DNA of 64,000 nucleotides from Plotosus lineatus (GCA_024760905.1 CM045735.1:28498249-28562248); one strand, 5' to 3'. Shown: positions 43,565-54,549, counted from the stretch's first letter. Program-made: numbers and translations. The notes: generated by a model not told the origin, from the sequence alone.

Positions 43565-44720
43565 ACTTTACCTTTTGTTCACAGGGGTGATAAATTTACG
43601 GATTAATCTAGAATTCTGGTTTTAAAATCCCAGATTAAGCCAGAATTCCTGATTTTGTTTTTTAAGCAGGTTAAAATATAGTTAAAACTACCTTTAGTAA
43701 TTTTTGTTTTGTCTTGTTGCTGTCAGAGGTCTTCTTCCTCTTATTTGTTATTTTTTGGAAGTTGGCAAATGTTTCTTCAGGGGAGGGGGTTTGGAGGGTT
43801 TCAGGGTTTACATTATGTAACTATCGCTCATGCGTTGTTTGGAAGTGAGGATCCTCACAAACATGCATCTGGTTAGAAATATATTTCTGTGTATGGTTTA
43901 ATTTCTGGAAATAGTTGGATATAAAAATACTACCAGATACTACTCTGGTTGTGTTGCTGGTAGTGAAAGTGGTTTTTATGAAATTCATGAATTAATATGG
44001 CAAAATAGATATTGTCACTTGGAACTGATATTTAGATAGAAAAAGACTCGCTCCACAGCACAATTCTGTTCTTTATATAAGTGTCCTTAAAAATGTTTTT
44101 TATTTTATGAATAATGATACTTAATTGTAGTTTTTGGTATGATTACAGTAGGGGATTATGCTGCAACTTTTTACTGTATGTCCTGTTGAGAAATTCGTGT
44201 TCAAAATAAATGTTATATATAGCAGGTTGTGATGAGGCCACACAGATCTCCGGGTTTATCACAAGCTTGGGATTCCTGTGTCGTGCCTTGGGATCATCTT
44301 TGAAATCTGCTCTGCTGAATAAGATTTCAAAAAGTCCATATTGTAGCCCATTTCCATACACTTCTTATGGGGTTTAAAGCTGTTTCAGCTGAAAGAGGGG
44401 TCAACAAATATAAACAGGAATTCTGGATATTCATGGCATATTTAGATAATTGGGAAACTAAATTTAACTAAATCATGACAGAAGTCTTTTCAATAAATGG
44501 ACAGTGATTCATTGCTTTTGGTAACAGAGTAAGAAGACAAAGCAAGCAATACAGTAGGCCAGACTAAGCTAAACTGTCACTAATTTCCTTAACTAGTTAC
44601 CGCTTGTTTAAAATGTTTCGTTTGACTTGCATGTCACTTATTTTCCTGAATATTTTGTTTTGAATTAAATAACTGAACACTCGCAACTCCAAAGCGTGAT
44701 ATTTCTTGATGTGTGTGTGC
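43565..44720. other. Non-coding stretch
   Basis: No gene or repeat recognised; AT-rich. Confidence 0.5.
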
Positions 44721-44729
44721 ATATATGTA

Positions 44730-44730
<1 letters not shown>

Positions 44731-44781
<51 letters not shown>

Positions 44782-44791
44782 CACACACACA
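44731..44791. repeat. (TA)n(CA)n microsatellite
   Basis: TA repeats then ACACACACAC, the insertion site of the following Tc1-like element. Confidence 0.95.
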
Positions 44792-44793
44792 TA

Positions 44794-46352
44794 CAGTGGG
44801 GCCAATAAGTATTGGGCAATGTAAAAATGTACAAATTCACCCATTTAAGAAGATAAGAGAGGTTTATAATTTTCATCATAGGTACACATCAAGCTTGAGA
44901 GACAGAATGTAAAAAAAATCCAGGAAATCTCATATGATTTTTAAACAATTTATTTGTTAAAATGGGAGGCCAATAAGTATTGGGCAGCTAGAAAACAAAC
45001 ATTATTTCGGCCCCCACTCGTTAACAGTATGAATGACACCTGTTTGAACTGATTAGATGCATAAGAAACACCTTCAAACCTGCACACACCTTCAAACTGT
45101 CAGACTGCAGTCTTCACCATGACCAAGACCAGAGAGCTTCCCAAAGACACCAGAGATAAAATTGTACAACTGCACAAAGCTGGGATGAGTCAAACTGCAA
45201 TTGGTAAACAACTTTGTGAGAAAAGATCAACAGTTGGAAACATTATTAGAAAATGGAAGAAGTATAACATCACTGACAACCTCCCTAGGTGTGGCGTTCC
45301 ATGCAAGATCTCACCTCGTGGGGTTCAAAGGATCCTGAGAACAGCGAGTAATCAGCCCAGAACTACACGGCAGGAACTGGTCAATGATTTGAAGACGGCA
45401 GGAACCACCGTCACAAAGATGACAACAACTAACACACTACGTCGTTATGAGATGAAATCCTGCATTGCCCGAAAAGGATCCTCTACTAAACAAAAAACAT
45501 GTAAAGGCCCGTCTGAAGTATGCTAAAGACCATCTGGACGATCCAGATGAGGATTGGGAGAATGTGATGTGGTCAGATGAGACCAAAATTTAACTTTTTG
45601 GTTTAAACAGCACTCGCCGTGTTTGGAGGAAGAAGAATGCTGACTTGCATCCCAAGAACACCATACCTATTGTGAAGCATGAGGGTGGACACATCATGCT
45701 TTGGGGATGCTTTTCTGCAAAAGGGACAGGAAGACTGCACCGTATCAATGGCAACATGAATGGAGCCATGTATTGTGATATTTTGAGTAAAAACCTCCTT
45801 CCCTCGGTCAGAGCATTAAAGATGAAACATGGCTGGGTCCTCCAGCATGATAACGATCCAAAGCACCCAGCCAAGAAAACCAAGGAGTGGCTTCGTAAAA
45901 AGCATATCAAGGTTCTGGAGTGGCCTAGCCAGTCTCCAGACCTCAACCCAATCGAAAACCATTGGAGGGAGTTCAAACTTCCACTTGCCAATTGACAGCC
46001 CTCAAACATCACAGCTCTAGAGAAGATCTGTGCAGAGGAGTGGGCCAAAATACCAACTAAAGTGTGTGTAGACCTGGTCAACAACTACAGGAACCGTTTG
46101 ACCTCTGTCATTGCTAACCAAGGCTACGTTACAAGTATTAAAAGTAACTTTTGCTGGCTGTCCCAATACTTATTGGCCTCCCATTTTCACAAATAAATTG
46201 TTTAAAAATCATGCAATGTGATTTCCTGGATTTTTTTACATTCTGTCTCGCAAGCTTGATGTGTACCTATGATGAAAATTATAAACCTCTCATCTTTTTA
46301 AATGGGAGAACTTGCACATTTTTATGTTGCCCAATACTTATTGGCCCCACTG
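44794..46352 (+). mobile_element. Tc1-like transposon with both ends intact
   Basis: Inverted repeats CAGTGGGGCCAATAAGTATT (left) and AATACTTATTGGCCCCACTG (right) are flanked by TA. A second internal copy of GGCCAATAAGTATTGGG near 44969 and its inverse near 46165 define the long inverted repeat (~190 bp). Total length 1559 bp, normal for the family. The transposase gene has only a few lesions, so it is the youngest DNA transposon in the window by eye. Confidence 0.95.
45119..46141 (+). pseudogene. Tc1-like transposase, recently inactivated (DD34E type)
   Basis: It starts [20 protein letters not shown] (helix-turn-helix DNA-binding region, residues 1-55, with [20 protein letters not shown]), then a second helix-turn-helix to about 45470. 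A one-base frame change lies near 45480-45525. The catalytic part follows: MWSDETKI (Asp 1, about 45571), a stop at about 45591, [25 protein letters not shown] (Asp 2), and [11 protein letters not shown] (Glu), then a stop at 45993. Beyond it, [14 protein letters not shown] continues in frame. Lesions are one frameshift, two stops and a final one-base loss near the C-terminus. The DDE residues are preserved. Confidence 0.92.
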
Positions 46353-46400
46353 TATGTATGTATATGTGTGTGTGTGTGTGTGTGTGTATATACATAGATA

Positions 46401-46845
46401 CATAGTGATCCATTGCTACTTTGTGCTTCAGTTTCTGTGGCTTCAGTGCATTGCAGGATTTAAAAAAAATTAAGGAAATTAAGAAAAAATAAGGGAAAAG
46501 TTCAGGAAAATGCTGCAAAACAAGGCCAATTATGCAAAAAAACCCCAATCAAAAGCAAAAAACAACCCAACAAAAGTAGGTGGGAGGTGCACATTTGAGT
46601 GTGTGCACGCATGTGTCTGTATGTGTGTGTATTTGTTTTATTTACATCTTATGCATTATTTTTGAACGTTTAATTGTCATTATAAACATTTATAGTGTTT
46701 ATGTATTTATTGATGTTATATATACATATACATGTACGTATATGTCAGTTGGGGGGGGGGGTCTATCCTACTTCGCGGAATTCGGTGGTTGCCGGGGGGG
46801 GATTGGTCTCGTTCCCAATTAACTGCGGAAAGTCAGGGATCTCTG
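46401..46845 (+). mobile_element. Tigger-like MITE, family K, copy 2
   Basis: Left ATAGTGATCCATTGCTACTT; right AAAGTCAGGGATCTCTG. Interior shared with 49050-49514. Lies between two microsatellites. Confidence 0.72.
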
Positions 46846-46905
46846 TGTGTGTATGGATGTATGTGTATATCTGTGTGTGTGTGTATGTGTATACACACGC
46901 ACATA

Positions 46906-47615
46906 CAGTCGGCCCCCAACTTACGAAATTAATCGTTCCAGAGCCCTCCTCGTAACGCGGGGATTTCGTAAGTAGGGGTCGCATCTTACATGTTAAACGC
47001 TTAATTCATTCCAAGGCTCCAGTCTTTGGACTGGATAAACCCCATAAACATTTTAAAAATGATAAAAGTACAACAATTTTGTATGAAATGTGGTAAAAGT
47101 AAAAGAAAATTATTTATTAAACCATTTAAACATTTTATGAAATATTTATTAATTAAACCATTATTAAACATTTTTTAACAACACACACACCTCGCTCTCT
47201 CTTTTTTTTTTTTAATCTCTCTCTCTCTCTTGCTCTCTCTCTCGTGCGCTGCAGGCCATGCCCACAAGACATGGAATTCAAAGCGCATTCCCTGCTTGAC
47301 AAACTCAACTTTAATTTGATTCCTTGAGGGATCCTTGAGGGACATTTACTGAATTAAAACAACTTAAAAAACTAAACTAAAGAGTGAAGCATTCTTCTGT
47401 CTCTATCTGGGAGGCCAGCTGGACGGGATGTTGAGAGACAGTCAATGAGAGAGCAACTCGTGTGTCGTGTGAAATTTTGATTGGCGCGTTTGAATTTTGA
47501 ATTTCTTTTTGTAAGAGGGGATTTTTTCGTATCTCGGGGACGGAAACTCAGGAAAAAAATTTTCGTAACCCGGGGATTTCGTACACAGGGGTCTCCGTAA
47601 GTTGGGGGCAGACTG
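46906..47615 (+). mobile_element. Tigger-like MITE, family A relative
   Basis: Ends CAGTCGGCCCCCAACTTACG and CGTAAGTTGGGGGCAGACTG, TA before the left end. The interior GGGATGTTGAGAGACAGTCAATG parallels family A. A (CT)n run lies at about 47216-47243. Confidence 0.82.
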
Positions 47616-47623
47616 TGTGTGTG

Positions 47624-47628
<5 letters not shown>

Positions 47629-47670
<42 letters not shown>

Positions 47671-47672
47671 TA
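47629..47672. repeat. (TA)n microsatellite
   Basis: TA repeats interrupted once by GTATA. Confidence 0.92.
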
Positions 47673-47724
47673 TGAGTATGCTGTATAATGTTTATATATT
47701 TTATTAATAAATATCACAGTACAA

Positions 47725-47979
47725 AATTAAAAGGTTTTTCTTCAACATTACTACATTTTACTACATTAATACTGCATTAATGAGTAAGACTGTATATAGA
47801 ATGTGTTTAAGAAGCATATTCTAGTGCATGTAATAGATGCATACTATTTTACTTCTGGTTGATCATTCGCGCATGTAATATGATACATGGGGTTTTCCTT
47901 CCGGGTACAGAACTCGCGGATTATCTTCATTCGCAGGAGGGGCCGGAACCAAACCCCCGCAAATATCGAGGGCCGACTG
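47725..47979 (-). mobile_element. Tigger/pogo-like MITE, family G, half copy
   Basis: The reverse strand starts CAGTCGGCCCTCGATATTTG (TA outside at 47980) and matches the left ~250 bp of 23015-23607. The other half is absent. Confidence 0.78.
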
Positions 47980-47984
47980 TAGTG

Positions 47985-48610
47985 GAAAAAGTTATGTAAT
48001 CTGATTAGTCTAGATTTACTCAGAGTGATAGGAGGTGTGAGGATAAATAAGGAAGTGCATGGAATGGTGCATAGTGGCCTCTGTACACACCTCTGGAGGC
48101 GGTAAGAGAGATTTGTTTCAGTTGGTCAGGTTGAGCCTCAGCAACATTATGTGGCAGTTTAATGAGGTCAGTAGTTAAGGTTGGGTCAGCATGCATGGGC
48201 ACATTCCAAGACTACAATGCCAGGATTTACTGCACTCTAATTGTGAGAGTGGTTCATTGTGCATGAGACATAATTTACACATGAATTGGCACCACCCAGA
48301 CTCAACCTTAACCCTATTATGAATTTTTGAGGATGTTCTGAAGACTTTATACAGTGGTTTGATATTCCTTTCCTGAACGTTACAAGATCTCAGGGGAAAA
48401 GTATATGTACTCTGGAATGAAATAACATTTGTGACATTGCATGTTTTTCAAAACAATGCCACAGTGAATGGGTGCCATAAACATGGCTAAAATTGGTCCA
48501 AAAAAATAGTGCTGCATGTGAGTTTGTTTATTTATTTTTTATTTGGGCAATGTAGTATACTGTAACACTTTCTTTTGGATGTAGATATAGATTTATTAAA
48601 AACAAGCATA
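47985..48610. other. Non-coding stretch
   Basis: A segment around 48020-48320 has a weak transposase-like look (CATGAATTGGCACCACCCAG; CTCAACCTTAACCC) but no frame. Nothing firm. Confidence 0.4.
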
Positions 48611-48627
48611 TTTTTGATCTTCATATC

Positions 48628-48831
48628 TTCTTTTCCGTTCAGCTTTTTCAGGGGTCGCCACAGCAAATCATCTGATTCGCACATTTGATTTGGCATAGTT
48701 TTTACATCGGATGCCCTTCCTCAGACAGAAACACGCTGACGGCTTTGCAGCTACTTTTTTACAAAAGTCAGCAATGGATCTTTTACATGCCTCTCACCAT
48801 GGACAGTAACTCAGTTAGCTGCATTGGGGGA
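48628..48831 (-). mobile_element. SINE family 1, 5'-truncated, with 17-bp target duplication
   Basis: Flanked by TTTTTGATCTTCATATC (48611-48627) and TTTTTGAACTTCATATC (48832-48848). On the reverse strand the tRNA-like head is missing and it starts in the body. Confidence 0.88.
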
Positions 48832-49049
48832 TTTTTGAACTTCATATCAATGTTTTTTTTTATTACATTAGGGAAGAGGAAGTTTAATGAACAGTTGTTC
48901 AATTTAAAAATGTTGTAATATTTAAAAAATGAAAAAGGTAATCTGCCCTGAGATGTTTATATTACAAGATTGCTTGATAAATAGGAATTTATGGATGGTG
49001 GTAGTTTTTATGTATGGATGTGAAAATTTGCATGAATGGAACAGTAATA

Positions 49050-49514
49050 CAGGGATCCATCACTACTTTGCGCTTCAATTCATGCGGCTTCAGTACGTCG
49101 GGGTTTTTAAATATTCATCGAATTAAAAAACAAGGAAGAATAGGGGGAAAAGTTAAGTAAAATGCCACAAAACAAGGCCAATTATGCACAATAAACCCAA
49201 ACAAAAAAAACAACTCGACCCCCCTATCAAAACTACTTACATTTTTATGTGAGGTGTGCATCTGAATGTGTGCACGCGCATCTGTGAGCGAGCGCATCTG
49301 TGTGTGTGTATTTATATTTAGTTACATCTTATGCATTATTTTTGAATGATTAGTTGTTATAAGCATTTATAGTTTTGAATATGTATTTATTGATATTATA
49401 CACATATACATGTACGTATACGTCAGTCAAGGGGGGGTTGATTCTACTTTTCAGAATTCAGCAGTCGCAGGGGGATCTTGGTCCCAATTAACTTCAGAAA
49501 TTGAGGGATCCCTG
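49050..49514 (+). mobile_element. Tigger-like MITE, family K, copy 3
   Basis: Ends CAGGGATCCATCACTACTTT and AAATTGAGGGATCCCTG, TA on both sides. The most complete copy of the family. Confidence 0.82.
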
Positions 49515-49669
49515 TACATCATTTACTTTAACACTAGTGTAATGAAAGACAACTTTTCACTGCTGGTTTTTATTCAAGATTTAAAGTTGATGTATAACCG
49601 GATTACATTTTGAACTGTAAGGAAGTTTCTCATATATAGTTTGTAGCTTTATGGTTTAATGCAAATGAG

Positions 49670-49904
49670 GATGGATTTTCTTTTTGGGGAAAACTGGTCG
49701 CTCTCAAGGTTTCTTCCTAGCTTCAACTGAGAGTTTTCCCCTTGCCTCCATCACCATGGGTGATGTTCATTAGGGATGTGAAGGGGTCTTAGAAAGTGTT
49801 TAAACTCTTTTATAATTTTTAAACTCCTTTTACTGTGTAAAACTGCCTTGTGACAATGTCAGTTGTAAAAAGCGCTGTACAAATAAAACTAACTTTAATT
49901 GAAT
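49670..49904 (+). repeat. Dispersed fish repeat (GCGCTGTACAAATAAA tail type)
   Basis: TCTCAAGGTTTCTTCC, GAGAGTTTTCCCCTTGCC, ACTGCCTTGTGACAATGTC and AAAAGCGCTGTACAAATAAA form a block widespread in teleost genomes. Confidence 0.62.
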
Positions 49905-50440
49905 GTATTGGCCCCATTTCACTGAAGCGCGGAATGCAATGATCGTGGCGGAAAGGCGCGGAACGCATTCTACAGAGGAGCTTCGACATTTTTACACGTA
50001 ATATAGGTCAAAATCCTACGGAAAATTGTACATTCGGAACGTTCACGGCATGTGCAGAACAGACACGGAAAGACCACGGTACAATGTAAGAATACATGCG
50101 GAAAATCGGAACCAGTGCGAATAGACACGGATTGCAAAGGAAGACTTTCGGATAATTCACGGATCGTTCACGGAAAGCACGGAACACTCAATGAATGACT
50201 ACGGCACTATTCCATTTTAGAAGGAAGATCTTCGGAATGATTGCAGAATAAAAGTGGAACGTTTACGTTCAACACGGAATGACTGAGGAATACCACATGT
50301 ATCCACGTTTCAATCTGGAAAAATCGGCAAAGATCAAAGGATTTGCACGTGATTCCACATATAAATACGCAGATTCGACCAAGTAAACTCATTCTTCCAA
50401 ATAGCTTATATACAATACAATAATATACAACATACAACAA

Positions 50441-50580
50441 TGTATATAAGGGGTCGGGAACCTATGGCTCTTCATGACTACATCTGGCTCTCAGATAAAT
50501 CAGATGGCCTTTCTTAACAGAATAACTAATAATAATTTCACTGTCATTTAAATAAAAATAGATTTATTTTTATTTTATTC
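50441..50580. mobile_element. hAT end fragment, same family as 59212-60079
   Basis: AGGGGTCGGGAACCTATGG and CTGGCTCTCAGATAAATCAG match, inverted, the right end of the 59-60 kb element. Confidence 0.65.
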
Positions 50581-50703
50581 CGACTCCCCAATCCCTCTGA
50601 TCGAGTCCGTGCTGGATGAAAGCATGCACTTGAGCCTGTGTTTAAGACGCGCTGATCTCAACCAAGCTTTGTATTTGCTTGATCAGTTATTATAAGGTGG
50701 CGC

Positions 50704-50935
50704 GTGCGGCACGCTCTCTACTCTGTCCGTGCGCACGTGATCATCGGTATGAGGAGGATGATCATGCAGACCCGATCAAAGTCTCAAGCAAACCACAATC
50801 ACCAGTGAATCAGAAGAAGGTGAAATACTCACGGTGTGCCATATATGGATATATGGACTTTGATCGGGTCCGCATGATCATCCTCCTCATGCCGATGATC
50901 ACGTGTGCGTGGACGGAGTAAAGAGTGCACCGCAC
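50704..50935. repeat. Long hairpin: 80-bp inverted repeat, 72-bp loop
   Basis: Arms are 50704-50783 and 50856-50935. I count 70 of 80 positions matching and no gaps; all ten differences are transitions. The centre-proximal 35 bases of each arm differ only twice. Confidence 0.95.
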
Positions 50936-51400
50936 GCACAGCCAAAGTGAGGGGCAATGCACCTGGCAAGCGCTCGGTCTGATGCTGCTGCTGATGGTGC
51001 TGATGGTGCTGATGGTTTGTAGAGCAGCTCTCTTCACTGCTTTTGACCATACAGAAGAGGAGGGAAGACTTGCTGATTAGTTAAGGAACACTTACGGTAT
51101 AAAAGGAAAGATCACGGAACCAAAGGGAACACTCTTGGAAAATTTTTCGCGAATGTGCTTTTAAACATGTTAAAAAGCACGTTCGTGGAAGATTTTGGTC
51201 TGCTGGAAGTGGAGGAACATGTTTGAAATCATACAGAATGTCATGAAAGTAAGGATGTCATTGACAATCGGAATATCGCCGATATAATTATGTCGATTGA
51301 TAATCGAGACCTATAAAAGGGGTATCGATACTTCTAATGTTATAGCTTCCTGTGTTCATGACAGCGTCTGTAGTGAATGCCATTTCAATGACACCCCGAG

Positions 51401-51515
51401 TAAATGGTACGTCCCGCCTCGCTGTATGGTAAATGGTACGTCCCGCCTCTCTGTATGGCAAATGGTACGTCCCGCATCTCTGTATGGTAAATGGTACGTT
51501 CCTGCTTCTAGTGTG
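51401..51515. repeat. 29-bp minisatellite, about four copies
   Basis: Units start at 51401, 51430, 51459 and 51488 with (T/C)AAATGGTACGTCCCGC and end CTGTATGG. The fourth diverges at its 3' part. Confidence 0.95.
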
Positions 51516-51605
51516 CCGTCAGAGCGCGTGTTCTCAACAGCATGGAACATTTTGAACAAGAAGAGACACGTATCACCAGATAATGCCGATATGTGCATCT
51601 TCTGA
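51513..51605 (+). pseudogene. hAT transposase C-terminal (dimerisation domain) fragment
   Basis: VPSERVFSTAWNILNKKRHV followed by SPDNADMCIF and a stop at 51603 matches the hATC signature of hAT transposases (SERxFS...LNKKRxxLSPDNxDxxxF). Only the last ~30 residues remain, directly after the minisatellite. Confidence 0.82.
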
Positions 51606-52010
51606 ATCTATACATCTATTTTTGATTCCACGTCACTGTGACACGCAGCGGCGAGCCAATCTTTTCTGTACTCCACTGTGTGGGCGGGTCCGATAGCTTC
51701 AAACTCCAATTTTATTGGATTGTAACAACAGCCACATACTGCACGTGTTGTTTGAGTAAAGAGATAAATTTCCCTCGTTTTGATCGTCTTATTTCCACGT
51801 AGCCAAGCACAGCTGGCAAGCAAAACAAATGGACGGACATGGAAAAACTTCAACCCGCAGAGCAGCTGATTGCCAAATCTTGGAACGCGCTTCCTGTCAC
51901 ACAAACACTGCAGCGTGGGAGTCCAATAAAATTAGAGCTTCAAGTTATCGGACCCGCCCACACAGAAAGGATTGGCTCTCAGCTTCGCGCCACAGTGACG
52001 TGGCATTGAA
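51605..52010. mobile_element. Palindromic rearranged piece of the 59-60 kb hAT family
   Basis: The left arm (about 51629-51722) and right arm (about 51918-52003) are inverted copies (GAGCCAATC, GGGCGGGTCCGATA, ATTTTATTGGA). The middle (51723-51917) matches 59600-59790 in inverse orientation, including a trace of the transposase frame (MDGHGKTSTRRAADCQ). Confidence 0.8.
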
Positions 52011-52094
52011 AGATGATGAATACATTTGCTCTGAGCAGTTGAGAAAGTGAATCTGCATCATCTGCTTGGCCTTTTAAAATGCTGGCGCTGCCGG

Positions 52095-52210
52095 CAGCAC
52101 AAACAACCGTCATACTCGCACTGCACTGCCACGAATCATGCTTCACCACTTTTGCGGTCGTAAAGTCGATCAGACGAAACTCGCATAGGTCGTAAGTCGA
52201 CGAGTCACTG
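52095..52210 (-). mobile_element. Tigger-like MITE end fragment
   Basis: The reverse strand starts CAGTGACTCGTCGACTTACG with TA outside (52211-52212). The other end was not found. Confidence 0.5.
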
Positions 52211-52454
52211 TATTCAATGCATTATACAAACTCCTGTAATATATCTTAGTCTGTTCTATTTAATTAATTTATGGAACAGTACAGCAATATTCCAATGTAT
52301 CGATGCATAGGAAGTTTTTTTTTAATCAATATATCGATACCAATAATAGGTTTTCAATGACACCCCTACACGAAAGATGAGGGAATACCTGAGGAACGTA
52401 TGAGGATGACATTTTTGCTTCCGCAGGTCTGCCGTGCTCCAGTAAAATTGGGGT

Positions 52455-53505
52455 ATAAACATGCAAAGTGCTCTGTTTACATTTGAACGATCAGAGCTGG
52501 TTGAAGATTGTTACCTTTTGTATGAAAAACATTGAAGGTACTGTGATGTGTTGATTTTCATTCAGCAATAAACTGTGTGTGTTCGTCTGTCCGCAGTCCA
52601 TCAATTTACGCTCAGTGCTCATCACTTGTCTTGTGCGTGAGGTATATATTGTTTATATTATTATCGACATTTCAGAGCTTAAGGAAATTGTACTAAAGTC
52701 AAGTAATATCATGATGGTTATTACGTTTACCATTTTGGGAAACTCATTGAAATTACTTCTGGTCCGTACAGCCTAGTAGCCCTGAATCACTACTGGTCTA
52801 TAAATGTGCATGTGTTTTCGGGGGCAAAAAATGTATATATATTAAAAAAAAAAAAAACAAGCAAAAATTCTCACAATGTATTTTATTTCAAGACATGTAG
52901 AATTTGACACCACTGTTAGCCACTATAAACAAAAGTATAAAATATGGAATAGTGAATAATAGAATACAACTTGAAAGTTCCTTTAAGAAATGAGCATACA
53001 CGCTATGCCTTCAGGCAACCTTATGCAGACTGACTGTTTATCATATCAAAGAAGCCTTAGCCAAGTTTAAAACAAAGTTTATTGTAGCCTTCATCTTAAA
53101 TCAACATGTCATTATGAAAAATCATCTTCAAAAACTTCACCCTCATCACTACACCACTCGATCTCATCTCTTCATTCAAAGTCATTATTGCGTTCTTCCT
53201 CTCCTTCTGCATTATCCTTTAATATAATTCTACATTTGATTGAAATGAACAAATGAGCTCATACAAGAGAATCCTCCTGCAGATGACAAAAGAATCAACA
53301 GAAAATACACAAGTATAGTGCAGGTCCAAATGAAAGCTAGGAATCGGAACAAAGCCTTAATTTTGAGTTATGAACCCCAAGCTGCTCAGAAACGAGATGA
53401 CATAAATCTCAACATGGACTCCCAACAGAGATACCATACAGTTGTATTAAAAGGCAGAACAGTCTCCATCTATTATGGTAAAGATTCTTCATGATCTTTT
53501 AAAGA
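52455..53505. other. Non-coding stretch
   Basis: A (T/A)-rich tract near 52830-52860 and otherwise no gene or repeat recognised. Confidence 0.5.
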
Positions 53506-53509
53506 TATA

Positions 53510-54230
53510 CAGTAGGCCCTCGATATTCGCGGAGCTTGTAAGATGAAGCGCGGCTTATCTGAACTCATATATTTCAAGTTGGCAAGTGCACTTGCGCGCT
53601 TAAAAGATCAAGCTCCGTGTGTCACCTGCAACAAATGCCTCACATTCAAAGGGGAAGGACTTAAGAAGCGCGCTTTGAGGTGAGCGTACGGTTTGTGTTT
53701 ATCGGGAGTAAATGAGATTACTTAATTCAAGTCTGAACTGCATTCAGTCAGAGCAGCTCAGCCATGCCCCTCAGCTGGAGCGGGAGAAAGCAGACACACA
53801 CAACATTCTAAACATTAACTTGGGCACTGTACTGGAATAATAATTGAAAAAGAATTTCATACTACAGCTTTAGAAAAGTTCAGATGATTGTTTCTCTTCA
53901 GCTCTTCAGAGGAAACTGTCGTTTCTTCAGGATAAAATCTTACTACTTCAGAAGAGACATCCAACATCATTACCTTTTCTATCACTTAGCCAGAGAAGAC
54001 TCACAGCGTTTGAGTGGCATCATGGAGCTTAACTGGTAAATAAAACACACTTAAAAAAGGCTCATTGACCAGTTGTGCGTGAATGAGGAAAAAGGGGCGT
54101 TACATTATCTCAACGAATCCGCAGGAAGGAGGACAGCCATTGGCTGAAATTGAATGCCGTGTCAGTTGCTTGGCAGTCCGCGAATATGCAAACCGTGAGT
54201 GCAAAACCGCGAATAGTCAAGGGCCTACTG
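53510..54230 (+). mobile_element. Tigger/pogo-like MITE, family H
   Basis: Ends CAGTAGGCCCTCGATATTCG and GAATAGTCAAGGGCCTACTG, TA on both sides. The right part is closely related to that of 23015-23607 (GTGAGTGCAAAACCGCGAAT). Confidence 0.85.
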
Positions 54231-54289
54231 TATTCCATCATGACATGATTGTCACATAATTGTTACCAATTTGTCTGCTACATATTCTT

Positions 54290-54545
54290 AATGTGCATGG
54301 TGTAGTGATTAGCATGTCTTCCTCTAAGCTGGAAGGTCTCTGTGATTAATTCCAAGGCTCAGCGAGGGCATTGCATTGTGGAGTTTTCATGTTCTGTCCG
54401 TGCTTGAATGGTTCTCCTCTAGGTAGTCCTGTTTCTTCCCACAGTCCTAAGACATGCATGTTAGGATAGTTCCAAATTGCCCCCAGGTGTATGAGTGCTA
54501 ATAGTTGTGTATGTGTGTTGGCCATGGGATGTTCAGGGAGTACCC
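54290..54545 (+). repeat. Dispersed fish repeat (tRNA-like head, GACATGCATGTTAGG body)
   Basis: TGGTGTAGTGATTAGCATGTC, TGTGGAGTTTTCATGTTCTG, CCCACAGTCCTAAGACATGC and GGGAGTACCCCGTC belong to a very common teleost repeat. Reverse fragments are at 14375-14500 and 38745-38837. Confidence 0.65.
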
Positions 54546-54549
54546 CGTC

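Larger units (their letters stand above)
51250..52368 (+). mobile_element. hAT element remnant with 8-bp target duplication
   Basis: The left end AAGGATGTCATTGA and reverse of the right end AGGGGTGTCATTGA are inverted repeats. CATGAAAG (51242-51249) and CACGAAAG (52369-52376) flank it. It contains a minisatellite, a transposase C-terminal fragment and inserted sequence. Confidence 0.8.
49911..52454. mobile_element. Unclassified composite DNA element with inverted ends and CGGAA-rich flanks
   Basis: Left GCCCCATTTCACTGAAGCGCGG and the reverse of right CCGTGCTCCAGTAAAATTGGGG are imperfect inverted repeats. Just inside the left end, about fifteen (N)CGGAA or close variants occur within 49930-50290; more occur at 51090-51200. 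A long hairpin (50704-50935), a hAT element (51250-52368) and other pieces are nested inside. No transposase of its own is seen. The superfamily is unknown; the target duplication is unclear. Confidence 0.5.

Noticed and set aside
51401..51515. Repeat array resembling CRISPR
   Set aside because: Units are directly adjacent without spacers, in a vertebrate hAT element.
52470..52540. Coding-like trace (FERSELVEDCYLLYEKH)
   Set aside because: Too short, stops at once, and lies outside the inverted ends of the neighbouring element; not enough to call a gene.
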